Positions 46,756 through 55,744 of a stretch of DNA of 64,000 bases are shown here, in pieces. The translations under genes and the position numbers were made by a program. Position 1 is the stretch's first letter; each line of letters begins with the position of its first letter. Source of the stretch: Laribacter hongkongensis DSM 14985 (lineage in GTDB: Bacteria > Pseudomonadota > Gammaproteobacteria > Burkholderiales > Aquaspirillaceae); contig NZ_AUHR01000004.1 in the NCBI RefSeq assembly GCF_000423285.1, forward strand, positions 186,001 to 250,000. Direction: 5' to 3'. The notes under the pieces are model-generated. The model saw only the letters and a program-made list of their open reading frames with translations. It ran no database searches and was not told the DNA's origin.

Positions 46756-48069
46756 ATGTCCCGCTCGCAATGGGGATCCCGCCTGGGGTTCATTCTGGCC
46801 TCGGCCGGCGCCACCGTCGGTCTGGGTTCCATCTGGAAGTTCCCTTACGTGACCGCCATGAACGGTGGTGGGGCCTTTATCGTCATTTTCATCCTGATTG
46901 CCTTCACCCTCGGGCTGGCGCTCCTGATGGCCGAAATCGCCATCGGCCGTGCGGCCGGTTGCGGTGCAGTCAGTGCATTCCGCAAGCTCGGCGGTCGCGG
47001 CTGGCCGCTGGTGGGGTATACTGGCGTGCTGTGCGGGTTTCTGGTGCTGTCGTTTTACTGCGTGGTGGGTGGCTGGACCTTCGGCTACCTGCTGCGGGCC
47101 TTTGACGGCCGGGTGATGAGCGATTCGCCCGAGGCACTGGCAGCACTGTTTGGCCAGTATGTTTCCAGCCCGGTCGAGCCGATCGTGACCCACGCCCTGT
47201 TTGTCGGCCTGACGGCACTGGTGGTGATGGCCGGCATCCAGAAAGGCATCGAGCGCGCCGGCAAGTTGCTGATGCCGGCCCTCTTCGTGCTCATGCTGCT
47301 GCTGATCGTGCGGGCGCTGACCCTGCCGGGCGCGGCCGAGGGCGTCAGCCAGTTCCTGGCACCGGATTTCAGCAAGGTGACACCGTCCATGCTGGTGGAT
47401 GCACTGGGACTGGCGTTTTTCTCGCTGTCGGTCGGGGCGGGCTGCATGCTGGCGTATGGCTCCTACCTCGGGCCGGGCGTGCGGCTGGCCAATGCCTCGC
47501 TGTGGATCGTCGGCCTGACCACCCTGACTTCCATCCTGGCCGGGCTGATGATTTTCCCCGCCATTGCCGCCTTTGGCCTTGATGCCGCCGCCGGGCCGGG
47601 CCTGACCTACATGACCATGCCGGTGGTGTTCAACCATCTGCCGTTCGGCCAGTGGTTTGCCGTGGCCTTTTTCGCCCTCCTGCTGTTTGCCGCGCTGACT
47701 TCGGCCGTGTCGCTGCTGGAAATCATCGTGGTGCTGCCGGTGGACGACTGGGGCGTGGACCGCAAGCGTGCTTCGCTGGCCGGCGCGGCGCTGGTGTTCC
47801 TTGCCGGCATTCCGGCCTCGCTGTCGTTTGGCCTGCTGGGCGACGTGACCCTGTTCGGCCGTAATGTGTTCGAGCTGATGGACTACACCGCCAGCAACAT
47901 CCTGTTGCCGGTCGGCGGCATCGGTACTGCCCTGTTTGCCGGCTGGAAAGTGTGGCCGCTGATGCGCGGACAACTGGCGTTGCCGGCCGGCGTGGCGGTG
48001 GCGATGCAGGCCATGTGCCGTGTGGTGGCGCCGCTGCTGATCGGCCTGATCCTGGTGTGGAACCTTTGA
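46756..48069 (+). CDS. neurotransmitter:sodium symporter family amino-acid transporter
   Basis: 437 residues with 11-12 membrane segments. The first helix carries the NSS signature WGSRLGFILASAGATVGLGSIWKFPYVT with the Na+ and substrate sites, followed by NGGGAFIVIFILI. Helix 6 is represented by LGLAFFSLSVGAGCMLAYGSY and helix 8 by FAALTSAVSLLEIIVVL. Bacterial members carry Trp (TnaT), Tyr (Tyt1) or other hydrophobic amino acids with sodium. CAAGGAGTCATT is the ribosome-binding region. The leader peptide with Tyr-Trp codons upstream suggests an aromatic substrate (inference). Confidence 0.9.
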   Translation: MSRSQWGSRLGFILASAGATVGLGSIWKFPYVTAMNGGGAFIVIFILIAFTLGLALLMAEIAIGRAAGCGAVSAFRKLGGRGWPLVGYTGVLCGFLVLSFYCVVGGWTFGYLLRAFDGRVMSDSPEALAALFGQYVSSPVEPIVTHALFVGLTALVVMAGIQKGIERAGKLLMPALFVLMLLLIVRALTLPGAAEGVSQFLAPDFSKVTPSMLVDALGLAFFSLSVGAGCMLAYGSYLGPGVRLANASLWIVGLTTLTSILAGLMIFPAIAAFGLDAAAGPGLTYMTMPVVFNHLPFGQWFAVAFFALLLFAALTSAVSLLEIIVVLPVDDWGVDRKRASLAGAALVFLAGIPASLSFGLLGDVTLFGRNVFELMDYTASNILLPVGGIGTALFAGWKVWPLMRGQLALPAGVAVAMQAMCRVVAPLLIGLILVWNL

Positions 48070-48100
48070 CCGCCGACTTGTACGGGCAGACGATGGCTAT

Positions 48101-48108
48101 GCGATAAT
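48101..48108 (+). promoter_or_regulatory. candidate extended -10 promoter of recA
   Basis: TGC directly before GATAAT (48103-48108) forms an extended -10 element 36 bases before the recA ATG. TTGTAC (48078-48083) is 19 bases upstream, a little far. No LexA dyad is visible around it. Confidence 0.35.
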
Positions 48109-48143
48109 CCGCGCCTGACCCTGCCCACTGGAGAAATGCCGTC

Positions 48144-49208
48144 ATGGCCGAAACCGACAAGCAAAAAGCCCTTTCTGCCGCACTGTCCCAAATCGAAAAG
48201 CAGTTCGGCAAGGGCTCGATCATGCGCATGAACGAGACGCAGGTGAACGACAACCTGCAAGTCATTTCGACCGGTTCGCTCGGGCTGGACATGGCGCTGG
48301 GCGTCGGCGGCCTGCCGCGCGGCCGTGTGGTGGAAATCTACGGTCCGGAATCGTCGGGCAAGACCACCCTGTGCCTGCAGGTGGTGGCCGAAGCGCAAAA
48401 GCTCGGTGGTACCTGTGCCTACATCGACGCTGAAAACGCGCTGGATCCGGTGTATGCCGGCAAGCTCGGCGTCAAGGTGGACGACCTGCTGGTTTCGCAG
48501 CCGGATACCGGCGAGCAGGCACTGGAAATCTGCGACATGCTGGTGCGCTCGGGCGGGGTGGACGTAATCGTGGTCGACTCGGTGGCCGCACTGGTGCCGA
48601 AGGCCGAAATCGAAGGCGAGATGGGCGACAGCCACGTCGGCCTCCAGGCCCGCCTGATGAGCCAGGCCCTGCGCAAGCTGACCGGCAACATCAAGCGCAC
48701 CAACACGCTGGTGATCTTCATCAACCAGATCCGCATGAAGATCGGCGTGATGTTCGGCAACCCGGAAACCACCACCGGCGGCAATGCACTGAAGTTCTAC
48801 GCCTCGGTGCGTCTCGACATCCGCCGCATCGGTGCCATCAAGAAGACCGACGAGATCATCGGCAACGAAACCCGGGTCAAGGTTGTCAAGAACAAGGTCA
48901 GCCCGCCGTTCAAGCAGGCCGAGTTCGACATCCTGTATGGCGAAGGGATCAGCCGCGAAGGCGAGATCATCGAGATGGGCGTGGCCAACAAGTTCGTCGA
49001 CAAGTCCGGAGCCTGGTATGCCTACAATGGCCAGAAAATCGGCCAGGGCAAGGACAATGCCCGCGAATGGCTGCGTGAAAACCCCGCCATCGCCCAGGAA
49101 ATCGAAAAGAAGATCCGTACGGCTGCGGGGGTCGGCGGCATGAACGAATTCGTACCCAGCTCCGAAGAGCAGGCCGAAGCCAGCCTGTCCGAAGACCACG
49201 ACCAGTAA
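48144..49208 (+). CDS. recA: RecA recombinase
   Basis: 354 residues. [18 protein letters not shown] at the N-terminus, Walker [12 protein letters not shown], the MAW motif region, loop L1 [24 protein letters not shown], Walker B LVIFINQ, loop L2 [21 protein letters not shown], and an acidic C-terminus (SLSEDHDQ). It mediates homologous recombination and SOS induction. recX follows after a terminator hairpin, the classical arrangement. Confidence 0.99.
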   Translation: MAETDKQKALSAALSQIEKQFGKGSIMRMNETQVNDNLQVISTGSLGLDMALGVGGLPRGRVVEIYGPESSGKTTLCLQVVAEAQKLGGTCAYIDAENALDPVYAGKLGVKVDDLLVSQPDTGEQALEICDMLVRSGGVDVIVVDSVAALVPKAEIEGEMGDSHVGLQARLMSQALRKLTGNIKRTNTLVIFINQIRMKIGVMFGNPETTTGGNALKFYASVRLDIRRIGAIKKTDEIIGNETRVKVVKNKVSPPFKQAEFDILYGEGISREGEIIEMGVANKFVDKSGAWYAYNGQKIGQGKDNAREWLRENPAIAQEIEKKIRTAAGVGGMNEFVPSSEEQAEASLSEDHDQ

Positions 49209-49222
49209 TACTGATTGACCGG

Positions 49223-49257
49223 CAAGGCCGCAGCGCGCAAGCCTGCGGCCTTGTGTT
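49223..49257 (+). terminator. recA-recX intergenic terminator/attenuator
   Basis: CAAGGCCGCAG (49223-49233) pairs perfectly with CTGCGGCCTTG (49243-49253), followed by TGTTTT. recX starts 22 bases after it, so recX is probably expressed by partial read-through, as known for E. coli. Confidence 0.75.
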
Positions 49258-49274
49258 TTGGCGGAACCTTCGGC

Positions 49275-49733
49275 ATGACCGGACCCTCTCTCAAGGCGCG
49301 CGCCTACCAGTACCTGTCGCGCCGCGAAATGACCCGCGCCGAACTGGCGCGCAAACTCTCGCCCCATGCCGACAGCGCCGAGGCGCTGGAAGCCCTGCTC
49401 GACGAACTCGAACGCCTCAGGCACCTGTCCGACGGGCGGTTTGCCGAGGCCTGGGTCAACAGCAAGGCCAGCCAGCATGGTGCCCAGCGCCTGCGCCATG
49501 ATCTGGCCGCGCGCGGAGTCGATGCCGACACCATCCGCGAAACGCTGGCGTCACTGGGTGACAGCGAAGTCGGGCGCGCCCGCGAAGTCTGGCGCAAGAA
49601 GTTCGGCAGCCTGCCCGCCACGCCACAGGAAAAGGCGAAGCAGATCCGCTTTCTGGCCGGGCGCGGCTTTTCGCTGACAGTGATCCAGCGCGCGCTCAAA
49701 GACATTGATTTAGACGACTATCCGCAAGACTGA
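49275..49733 (+). CDS. recX: RecX regulatory protein
   Basis: 152 residues built of three-helix repeats. LKARAYQYLSRREMTRAELARKL, then LLDELERLRHLSDGRFAEAWVNSKASQHGAQRLRHDLAARGVD, and KAKQIRFLAGRGFSLTVIQRALKD. RecX binds RecA filaments and limits their activity. ATG 49275 was preferred over the longer frame from 49215, which would run through the terminator hairpin. Confidence 0.94.
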   Translation: MTGPSLKARAYQYLSRREMTRAELARKLSPHADSAEALEALLDELERLRHLSDGRFAEAWVNSKASQHGAQRLRHDLAARGVDADTIRETLASLGDSEVGRAREVWRKKFGSLPATPQEKAKQIRFLAGRGFSLTVIQRALKDIDLDDYPQD

Positions 49734-49749
49734 CTGAAGGTTTTTCTCC

Positions 49750-50661
49750 ATGTACGCAGAAGCCCGCCATACCCTCCACACCGTGCGCGACGTGTTGCGC
49801 TTTGCCATCTCGCGTTTCCAGGAGGCCGGGCTGGTATTCGGCCACGGCTCCGACAACGCCTGGGACGAGGCGGCCTACCTGCTGGCGCACACCCTGCACC
49901 TGCCGCTGGAACGCTTTGACGCCCTGCTGGATTGCCGGCTGCTGCCGACCGAGCGGGATGCCGCCCTTGCCGTGATCGAGCGCCGGGTGAGCGAGCGTCT
50001 GCCCGCCGCCTACCTGACGCACGAAGCCTGGCTGGCCGGGCACGACTTCTACGTGGACGAGCGGGTGATCGTGCCGCGTTCGTTCATCGCCGAGCTGCTG
50101 CCCGAAGCCCTGGAACCGTGGATCGAACACCCGGAGCTGGTGCATTCGGCGCTGGACCTGTGCACCGGCTCGGGCTGCCTCGCCATCCTGACTGCGCTGT
50201 ACTACCCGGATGCCGACGTCGATGCGATCGACCTGTCGCCAGAGGCGCTGGAAGTAGCCGGGATCAATGTCGGACGGTACGGCATGCAGGACCGCATCCG
50301 CCTGGTCGAATCCGACCTGTGGGCCGGGGTGGCCGGCTTGAGCTATGACCTGATCGTCTCCAATCCGCCGTACGTGGATGCCGAATCCGTGGCTGCCTTG
50401 CCGGACGAATACCTCAAGGAACCCGAGCTGGCGCTGGGTTCCGGCGATGACGGGCTGGAGGCCACGCGGCGGATCCTGGAAGAGGCGGCTGCGCACCTCA
50501 ATCCGTTGGGCGTGCTGGTGGTGGAAATCGGCCACAACCGCGACGTGCTGGAAATGCAATATCCGCAGCTGCCCTTTACCTGGCTGGAAACCTCCGGCGG
50601 CGACGGGTTCGTGTTCCTGCTGACGCGCGAAGAACTGGTCGAGGCCGGCTTTGGTGACTGA
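49750..50661 (+). CDS. prmB: ribosomal protein L3 N5-glutamine methyltransferase
   Basis: A 303-residue SAM methyltransferase. SAM motif I is ALDLCTGSGCLAIL, with the catalytic NPPY in YDLIVSNPPYVDAESVAALPDEY. The sequence YLKEPELALGSGDDGLEATRRIL and the N-terminal helical domain distinguish PrmB from PrmC. It methylates Gln150 of ribosomal protein L3. It is followed by a long terminator shared with argO. Confidence 0.94.
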   Translation: MYAEARHTLHTVRDVLRFAISRFQEAGLVFGHGSDNAWDEAAYLLAHTLHLPLERFDALLDCRLLPTERDAALAVIERRVSERLPAAYLTHEAWLAGHDFYVDERVIVPRSFIAELLPEALEPWIEHPELVHSALDLCTGSGCLAILTALYYPDADVDAIDLSPEALEVAGINVGRYGMQDRIRLVESDLWAGVAGLSYDLIVSNPPYVDAESVAALPDEYLKEPELALGSGDDGLEATRRILEEAAAHLNPLGVLVVEIGHNRDVLEMQYPQLPFTWLETSGGDGFVFLLTREELVEAGFGD

Positions 50662-50765
50662 GTGGCCGCTGCGCCGTTCCGGTCGCTGGCCCTCCCGGCC
50701 GGCGCAGGCTGGTATGACCTGGTGCGGCTACCGGAGCTGATGGTCACGGCTGGCTGAAAAAATCC

Positions 50766-50815
50766 ACGGGTGCAGGTTTGTCCTGGGCAAGAGGCAAACC
50801 TGCCCCCGTTTTTTT
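50766..50815. terminator. bidirectional terminator between prmB and argO
   Basis: ACGGG-T-GCAGGTTTG (50766-50780) pairs with CAAACCTGC-C-CCCGT (50795-50809) with one mismatch, then seven T. On the other side an A run precedes it. It serves both convergent genes. Confidence 0.85.
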
Positions 50816-50827
50816 GACTGGCAGGAA

Positions 50828-51433
50828 TCAGTTCAGGGCCAGTCCCAGTGCCAGCGACAGCATGAACGCTGCCATGCAGCTGTCCAGCACCCGCCAGGAT
50901 ACCGGCCTGGCAAACAGCGGGGCCAGCAGGCGGGCGCCGAAAGCCAGCGACAGGAACCAGGTGAGCGAAGCCAGCGAGGCGCCCAGCCCGAAGAGATAGC
51001 GTCCTCCCTCGGGCTGCTGGGCCGACAGGCTGCCCAGGAGAACCACGGTGTCGAGGTAGACATGCGGGTTGAGCCAGGTCACTGCAAAGGTCGCCAGGAG
51101 GGCGGTCTTCAGGCCGCCACGCTCGCCGTCGCCCACCAGCAGCGATTCGCCCTGCCAGGCCCGGCGCAGTGCGGCCCAGCCGTACCAGAGCAAAAACGCC
51201 ACGCCGCCCCAGCGGGCCACTTCCAGCAGGGTGGGGTGCGCTAGGATCAGGGCGCCGGCGCCGGCCACGCCGAGGGTGATCAGGATGGCATCCGACATGG
51301 CACAGGACAGGGCGATCGGCAGGCGATGCTGTCCTTGCAGGCCCTTTTGCAGCACAAAGGCGTTTTGCGCGCCAATCATCATGATCAGGCTTGCGCCCAT
51401 CCCGAATCCTTCTGCCACCGGCATCCAGCTCAT
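50828..51433 (-). CDS. argO: LysE-family basic amino-acid exporter (ArgO-like)
   Basis: A 201-residue membrane protein with five to six helices. GFGMGASLIMMIGAQNAFVLQKGLQ near the N-terminus, CAMSDAILITLGVAGAG, and AVTWLNPHVYLDTVVLLG are the LysE/ArgO family blocks. It exports arginine and possibly lysine. It diverges from an argP-like LysR gene, the same arrangement as lysE/lysG and typical of argO regulation. GAGG before the ATG at 51433 sets the start. Confidence 0.9.
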   Translation of the reverse strand: MSWMPVAEGFGMGASLIMMIGAQNAFVLQKGLQGQHRLPIALSCAMSDAILITLGVAGAGALILAHPTLLEVARWGGVAFLLWYGWAALRRAWQGESLLVGDGERGGLKTALLATFAVTWLNPHVYLDTVVLLGSLSAQQPEGGRYLFGLGASLASLTWFLSLAFGARLLAPLFARPVSWRVLDSCMAAFMLSLALGLALN

Positions 51434-51532
51434 GGTGTCCTCGTTCAGTGTCCGTCTGGTAATGGACATACCTTACTGGCTGGATCAATATGAAGTAAAA
51501 CTCATAATTTTTAATAACCGTTAAAAATTTTC

Positions 51533-52426
51533 ATGTTCGACTACAAATTGCTGACGGCACTGGAGGCGGTGGTCAAGGCCGGCAGTTTTGACAAGGCCGC
51601 CGCGCTGCTGTGCATCACGCCTTCGGCAGTGTCGCAGCGCATCCGGCAGCTGGAAGAACGCACCGGCCAGCTGCTGCTGATCCGCAGCCTGCCGGTCAGG
51701 GCCACGGCAGCCGGACATCGCCTGTTGCGGCATGTGCGGCAGGTGGCGTTGCTGGAAGAGGACTTGCAGCAGGAACTGCAAGGTGAGGCCGAAGGCGGGC
51801 TGACGCCGCTGCCGGTCGGCGTCAACGCCGACAGCCTGGGGACCTGGCTGTTGCCAGCGGTGGCCAAGGTGGTCTGGCGCGAGCGGTTCGTGTTGCAGGC
51901 CATTGTCGATGACGAGGCGCATACCCACGACCTGCTGCGCAGCGGCGAGGTAGTGGGCTGCGTGACCAGCCATCCGCAGCCGCCCACCGGCTGCATCAGC
52001 CAGCCGCTGGGGCAGATGCGCTACCGCTTTTATGCCACGCCGGACTTTGTCCGCAACCACCTGCCGGACGGGCTGACCCGCGAGGCAGTGCTGGCCACAC
52101 CCGGCATTGCCTTCAACCGCAAGGATTCACTGCATTTCGGCCAGATGGAGGCGCGGTTCGGCCTGCGCCTCGGGGATTATCCCTATCTGACCATGCCTTC
52201 GACCCATGCACTTTTCGAGGCAGTCAAGGCCGGACTGGGCTACGGCCTGTCACCGGAGTTGCAGGTCGGTGAAGCGCTGGCCTCCGGCGAGGTGATAGAC
52301 CTGCTGCCGGACGATCCGCCTTCGGTCAGCCTGTTCTGGCATGGCTGGGCCTTGCAGTCGCCACGGCTGGCACGCTTCACGGCCACACTGGTGGCCGAGG
52401 CGCGCCAGCGCCTGCGCGGAGGCTGA
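51533..52426 (+). CDS. argP: LysR-family regulator ArgP (IciA)
   Basis: 297 residues. The N-terminal helix-turn-helix DYKLLTALEAVVKAGSFDKAAALLCITPSAVSQRIRQLEERTGQLLLIR is the ArgP/LysG type. The effector domain has LPVGVNADSLGTWLLPAV and the late GIAFNRKDSLH block. ArgP activates argO in response to arginine and lysine. Divergence from argO with a 99-base AT-rich spacer supports direct control. Confidence 0.92.
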   Translation: MFDYKLLTALEAVVKAGSFDKAAALLCITPSAVSQRIRQLEERTGQLLLIRSLPVRATAAGHRLLRHVRQVALLEEDLQQELQGEAEGGLTPLPVGVNADSLGTWLLPAVAKVVWRERFVLQAIVDDEAHTHDLLRSGEVVGCVTSHPQPPTGCISQPLGQMRYRFYATPDFVRNHLPDGLTREAVLATPGIAFNRKDSLHFGQMEARFGLRLGDYPYLTMPSTHALFEAVKAGLGYGLSPELQVGEALASGEVIDLLPDDPPSVSLFWHGWALQSPRLARFTATLVAEARQRLRGG

Positions 52427-52431
52427 CGGGG

Positions 52432-53214
52432 TCAGGCGTCGTTGTCATCGCGCCAGCTGGGCGCGCGCTTTTCAAAAAAGGCCAGCACGCCTTCGACCTG
52501 TTCGATGCTGCCAAGGCAGGACAGGGTTGCGGCCATTTCCTTCGACTGGGCCGCCTGCATGGCATCCAGTCCGCCGCGCAGCAGCTGGCGGTTGGCACGG
52601 GCGGCACCCGGACTGCTGAAGTGCCCTTGGTCGGCAACCGACACGGCCACGATCTTGGCCAGGCCCGCGTCGGTCAGCTCGTCGACCAGACCGATCTGCA
52701 ATGCCCGGGCAGCGGATACCAGTTCGCCGGTCTGTGCCAGCCGGCGGGCCCAGCCTTCGCCGACCGCCTGCGGCAGGCGCCAGGAAGCTCCGCCGCACAG
52801 GGGCAGGCCCAGGCGGGCTTCCGGCATGCCGACTTCGGCCTGGCGTTCAGCAATCCGCACGTCGCAGGCCAGCGCCAGCGCCAGTCCGCCGCCAAGGGCG
52901 TAGCCGTTGATGGCGGCGATGGTCAGTCCTTCAAAGCTTGCCAGCGCCAGGGCCGTGTCGTTCAGCGCATTGAGCAGGGCTTCGGCCCGCTGGGGTTGGG
53001 CGGCATGAAAGGCTTCGATGTCGGCCCCAGCGGAAAAAAAGCTGTCTCCGGCGCCGGTCAGCACGAGGGCGCGGGTTTGCGGATCGGAAGAAAGGGCATG
53101 GATCTGTCTGGTCAGGGCCTGCAACTGTCCGGTGTCCAGTGCGTTGACCGGAGGAGCGTTGAGGGTAAGGATGGCACTGCGGCCCAAGTGTTCGACGATC
53201 AGGTGTTCGGCCAT
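52432..53214 (-). CDS. enoyl-CoA hydratase/isomerase family protein
   Basis: A 260-residue crotonase-fold protein. FSAGADIEAFHAAQP and INGYALGGGLALALACDVRIAE form the oxyanion hole, and MPEARLGLPLCGGASWRLPQAVG is the helix with the catalytic acidic residue region. It lies alone, convergent with argP, and its CoA substrate is not evident. It is only distantly like the copy at 44120-44902. Confidence 0.87.
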   Translation of the reverse strand: MAEHLIVEHLGRSAILTLNAPPVNALDTGQLQALTRQIHALSSDPQTRALVLTGAGDSFFSAGADIEAFHAAQPQRAEALLNALNDTALALASFEGLTIAAINGYALGGGLALALACDVRIAERQAEVGMPEARLGLPLCGGASWRLPQAVGEGWARRLAQTGELVSAARALQIGLVDELTDAGLAKIVAVSVADQGHFSSPGAARANRQLLRGGLDAMQAAQSKEMAATLSCLGSIEQVEGVLAFFEKRAPSWRDDNDA

Positions 53215-53298
53215 GGGATGACTCGTATGGATGGTTGAGCAGCGGCCGGGCGCGCACGATTACAATGTCCGGCAATTAGGTTTTTTTATAGTCAAACC

Positions 53299-53985
53299 AT
53301 GCCTGAATACAGCCTCGTTACGCTTTTTCTTGTCGGCCTGATGGGCGGCGGCCATTGTCTGGGGATGTGCGGTGGTCTGGTGACGGCGTTGTCGCTCCAG
53401 TTGCCACCGGCCCGCTCGCGTGCGCCGTTCGTGCTGGCTTACAACCTTGGGCGCGTGGCCAGCTATGTGCTGGTGGGCGCCATCGTCGGCGGGCTGGGCG
53501 GACTGGGACTGGCTGCGCTGGGCATCCGTGGGGCGCAGCTGGGGCTCTTTGTGGTGGCGCAGTGCCTGATGATCCTGCTGGGACTGTATCTGGCGGGGTT
53601 TTCCGGTGCGGTCACGCGCATCGAGGCGCTGGGGCGGCCGGTCTGGCGGCATGTGCAGCCGCTGATGAAACGCCTGCTGCCAGTGCGCTCCCCCCTGGGG
53701 GCGTTTGGCGTGGGCATGCTGTGGGGCTGGCTGCCGTGCGGACTGGTGTATTCGGCCAGCCTGACCGCCATGGCCAGCGGCTCGGCCGCCGGCGGGGCCG
53801 CCGGCATGCTGGCGTTTGCACTGGGAACGCTGCCCAATCTGCTGGCCATGGGCGCATTTGCCGAGGGGCTGCGCGGCTGGCTGACCCGGCTGTGGGTACG
53901 CCGGGTGGCCGGCATGGCTGTGGTGGCGATGGCGCTGTGGCAGCTGTGGCCGGTGCTGGGGCAGTGGTCGCAGGCATCGGCCTGA
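53299..53985 (+). CDS. TauE/SafE-like (DsbD_2) membrane protein
   Basis: 228 residues, six hydrophobic segments. The N-terminal GLMGGGHCLGMCGGLVTAL (H-C-x-G-M-C-G-G) and the later GMLWGWLPCGLVYSASLTAMASG are the marks of the membrane proteins usually annotated as sulfite exporter TauE/SafE or cytochrome biogenesis family and found in cbb3-oxidase/copper clusters. The paired cysteines suggest redox or metal work. It lies next to, and convergent with, the formate dehydrogenase operon. The substrate is unknown. Confidence 0.82.
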   Translation: MPEYSLVTLFLVGLMGGGHCLGMCGGLVTALSLQLPPARSRAPFVLAYNLGRVASYVLVGAIVGGLGGLGLAALGIRGAQLGLFVVAQCLMILLGLYLAGFSGAVTRIEALGRPVWRHVQPLMKRLLPVRSPLGAFGVGMLWGWLPCGLVYSASLTAMASGSAAGGAAGMLAFALGTLPNLLAMGAFAEGLRGWLTRLWVRRVAGMAVVAMALWQLWPVLGQWSQASA

Positions 53986-54004
53986 GGCCGGGAAAGGACA
54001 GGAC

Positions 54005-54040
54005 AACGGTCAGGGATGCCTTGCGTCATCCCTGACCGTT
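54005..54040. terminator. 14-bp hairpin between convergent operons
   Basis: AACGGTCAGGGATG (54005-54018) pairs perfectly with CATCCCTGACCGTT (54027-54040). It follows the TauE-like gene. No long T run is present, so rho-independent action is only likely. Confidence 0.55.
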
Positions 54041-54059
54041 GATGCTTTCAGGTGCTGCC

Positions 54060-54110
54060 GGCCGGAACATTGGTGCGGGCTGCAACTGCTGCCGCACCAA
54101 TGTTCCGGCC
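54060..54110. repeat. 19-bp perfect inverted repeat
   Basis: Arms at 54060-54078 and 54092-54110 are perfectly complementary (starting GGCCGGAACATTGG) with a 13-base loop. It lies 12 bases from the fdhE stop codon. There is no T run on either side. Confidence 0.8.
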
Positions 54111-54121
54111 CGTGCCTTGCC

Positions 54122-55042
54122 TCAGGCCGCGCCGGGCAGATACCAGAAATTGGGCCCGGCACGCTCGAAACCCTGTTCGGCCATGGCCATGTCCAGCTCC
54201 AGTGTCGCCAGGTCGTCGGCCAGCGGTTCCAGCTGGATGTCGCGGCTCGGATCAAGGTGTTTGAGGTAGGCGAGGCAGTCGCCGCAGCTTTCGGTACGCA
54301 CGGCATCCTTTTCGTCGCCGTGGGCCCAGTAGCCGATGTCGCGGCTGCTGTCACACTGCGTGCACTGGGCGCGCACATGATGCCAGTCGGTGTCGCACAG
54401 CGGGCAGTGCAGGTAACGCAGGCCTTCGGTGCCGGGGCGCAGCCAGCTGACGGCCGGCGGCATGCCGCAGACCGGGCAGGAGTGGGCTGCGTGTCCGGCC
54501 TGTCCGAGCCGGGCCGGCGCAATGCGGGCTGCCAGTGCGCGGAAATACACTTGCAGGGCAGCGGCAACAAACGGTGCCTCGGCGGCATCCAGCGTGGCCC
54601 AGTCGAAGCCCAGCAACCGGCTGGCCTGCTGCTCCAGCGTGTCGGCATCGGCGGCAGCCAGCGAGTCCAGTGCAGCCAGGGTGGCTTCGGGCAGGTCAGG
54701 GAGGGCGCGCAGCGTGGTGACGAGATGCGACAGCACCTCACGCCAGACGGCATCGCGCGACCAGGCCTCCGTGCCCAGCGGCGGCAGCTCGTGCAGGGCG
54801 CAGTTGTCCCAGTAGCTGTCCGGCAGGTCCGGAAGGGGGATGTCGAACCGGGCAGCTGCGTCGGCCTGGGCGGCGGCGAGCTCGCCCAGGAGATGCAGGT
54901 AGCCGGCCAGCGGGTGGCCGTCGGCCAGTGCCGTCAGGCGACGGGCACGGCCGGCGTAGGGGGCCTCTACCGGCAGGTAGACGGGGGTAATGCGCAGGGC
55001 GGATTGTCCGAGTTGTTCCTGCGCGACGATTTTCAGGCTCAT
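54122..55042 (-). CDS. fdhE: formate dehydrogenase accessory protein FdhE
   Basis: 306 residues. Four C-x-x-C pairs (CPVCGM, CPLCDTDW, CTQCDSS and CGDCLAY) form the rubredoxin-like iron centres of FdhE. The N-terminal helical part has DNCALHELPPLG. FdhE is a cytoplasmic maturation factor that binds the catalytic subunit of respiratory formate dehydrogenase. It is the fourth gene of the fdn operon, behind a hairpin that may lower its expression. ATG 55042 is the family start MSLKIV. Confidence 0.94.
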   Translation of the reverse strand: MSLKIVAQEQLGQSALRITPVYLPVEAPYAGRARRLTALADGHPLAGYLHLLGELAAAQADAAARFDIPLPDLPDSYWDNCALHELPPLGTEAWSRDAVWREVLSHLVTTLRALPDLPEATLAALDSLAAADADTLEQQASRLLGFDWATLDAAEAPFVAAALQVYFRALAARIAPARLGQAGHAAHSCPVCGMPPAVSWLRPGTEGLRYLHCPLCDTDWHHVRAQCTQCDSSRDIGYWAHGDEKDAVRTESCGDCLAYLKHLDPSRDIQLEPLADDLATLELDMAMAEQGFERAGPNFWYLPGAA

Positions 55043-55054
55043 GGCGGATCCTGC

Positions 55055-55086
55055 AAGAAAACGGCCGGTGCCCGCAGACACCGGCC
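55055..55086 (-). terminator. hairpin between fdnI and fdhE
   Basis: GGCCGGTG (55063-55070) pairs with CACCGGCC (55079-55086). On the minus strand GTTTTCTT follows. It probably acts as a partial terminator that lets through a fraction of transcripts to fdhE. Confidence 0.6.
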
Positions 55087-55120
55087 TTGATGAAGACAGC
55101 TTCAGTCAGCCGGAACCGGC

Positions 55121-55744
55121 TTACTGCTGCTTGTCCTTGACTTCACGATACCAGCGCGGGTGATGCTTTTTGGCCCAGGCGGTCGTGACCACGCCTTCGA
55201 CCATCGCACGGATGGTACCGCGCACCCACAGGGCGGCGTAGACGTGGATGATGATGCCCGCGATCAGGATCAGGGCGCTCCAGGCGTGGAACAGCAGGGC
55301 CAGCCGGATGACCGGGATCGGGAACATCGGGGCAAAGTACGGACGCCAGATGATGAAGCCCGTGCAGGCGAGCACCAGCACGCACAGCGTCATCAGCCAA
55401 AACATGCCTTTCTGGCCACCGTTGTACTTGCCGATGTCACCGACTTCGACCCCGAGCAGCGCCTGCTTGACTGCCAGCATCCACTTCACGTCCTCGCGGT
55501 CGATGAAGTTGTGCTTGAAGTAGCGGAAGAACTGCACGAAGAAGCCCGCGACCATGATCACGCCGACGAACGGGTGCACGATGCGCGCGAGCTGCGGGGT
55601 GCCGAACACGCCGGTCAGCCAGAAGAACGCCGGATAGAAGAGCGCCAGTCCGGACAGCGCCAGCAGCACGAAGCAGACGGCAACGATCCAGTGGTTGATG
55701 CGCTCGGCCGCCGAGTAGCGAACGATGAGTTTTTCCTTGCTCAT
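55121..55744 (-). CDS. fdnI: formate dehydrogenase-N gamma subunit (cytochrome b556)
   Basis: A 207-residue membrane protein with four helices. Haem-ligand histidines stand in [28 protein letters not shown] and [23 protein letters not shown], as in FdnI. It takes electrons from FdnH and reduces menaquinone or ubiquinone. It overlaps fdnH by four bases. Confidence 0.94.
   Translation of the reverse strand: MSKEKLIVRYSAAERINHWIVAVCFVLLALSGLALFYPAFFWLTGVFGTPQLARIVHPFVGVIMVAGFFVQFFRYFKHNFIDREDVKWMLAVKQALLGVEVGDIGKYNGGQKGMFWLMTLCVLVLACTGFIIWRPYFAPMFPIPVIRLALLFHAWSALILIAGIIIHVYAALWVRGTIRAMVEGVVTTAWAKKHHPRWYREVKDKQQ

Noticed and set aside
48070-48143. LexA box in front of recA
   Set aside because: No CTGT-N8-ACAG type dyad can be found in the spacer, so no SOS operator is claimed.
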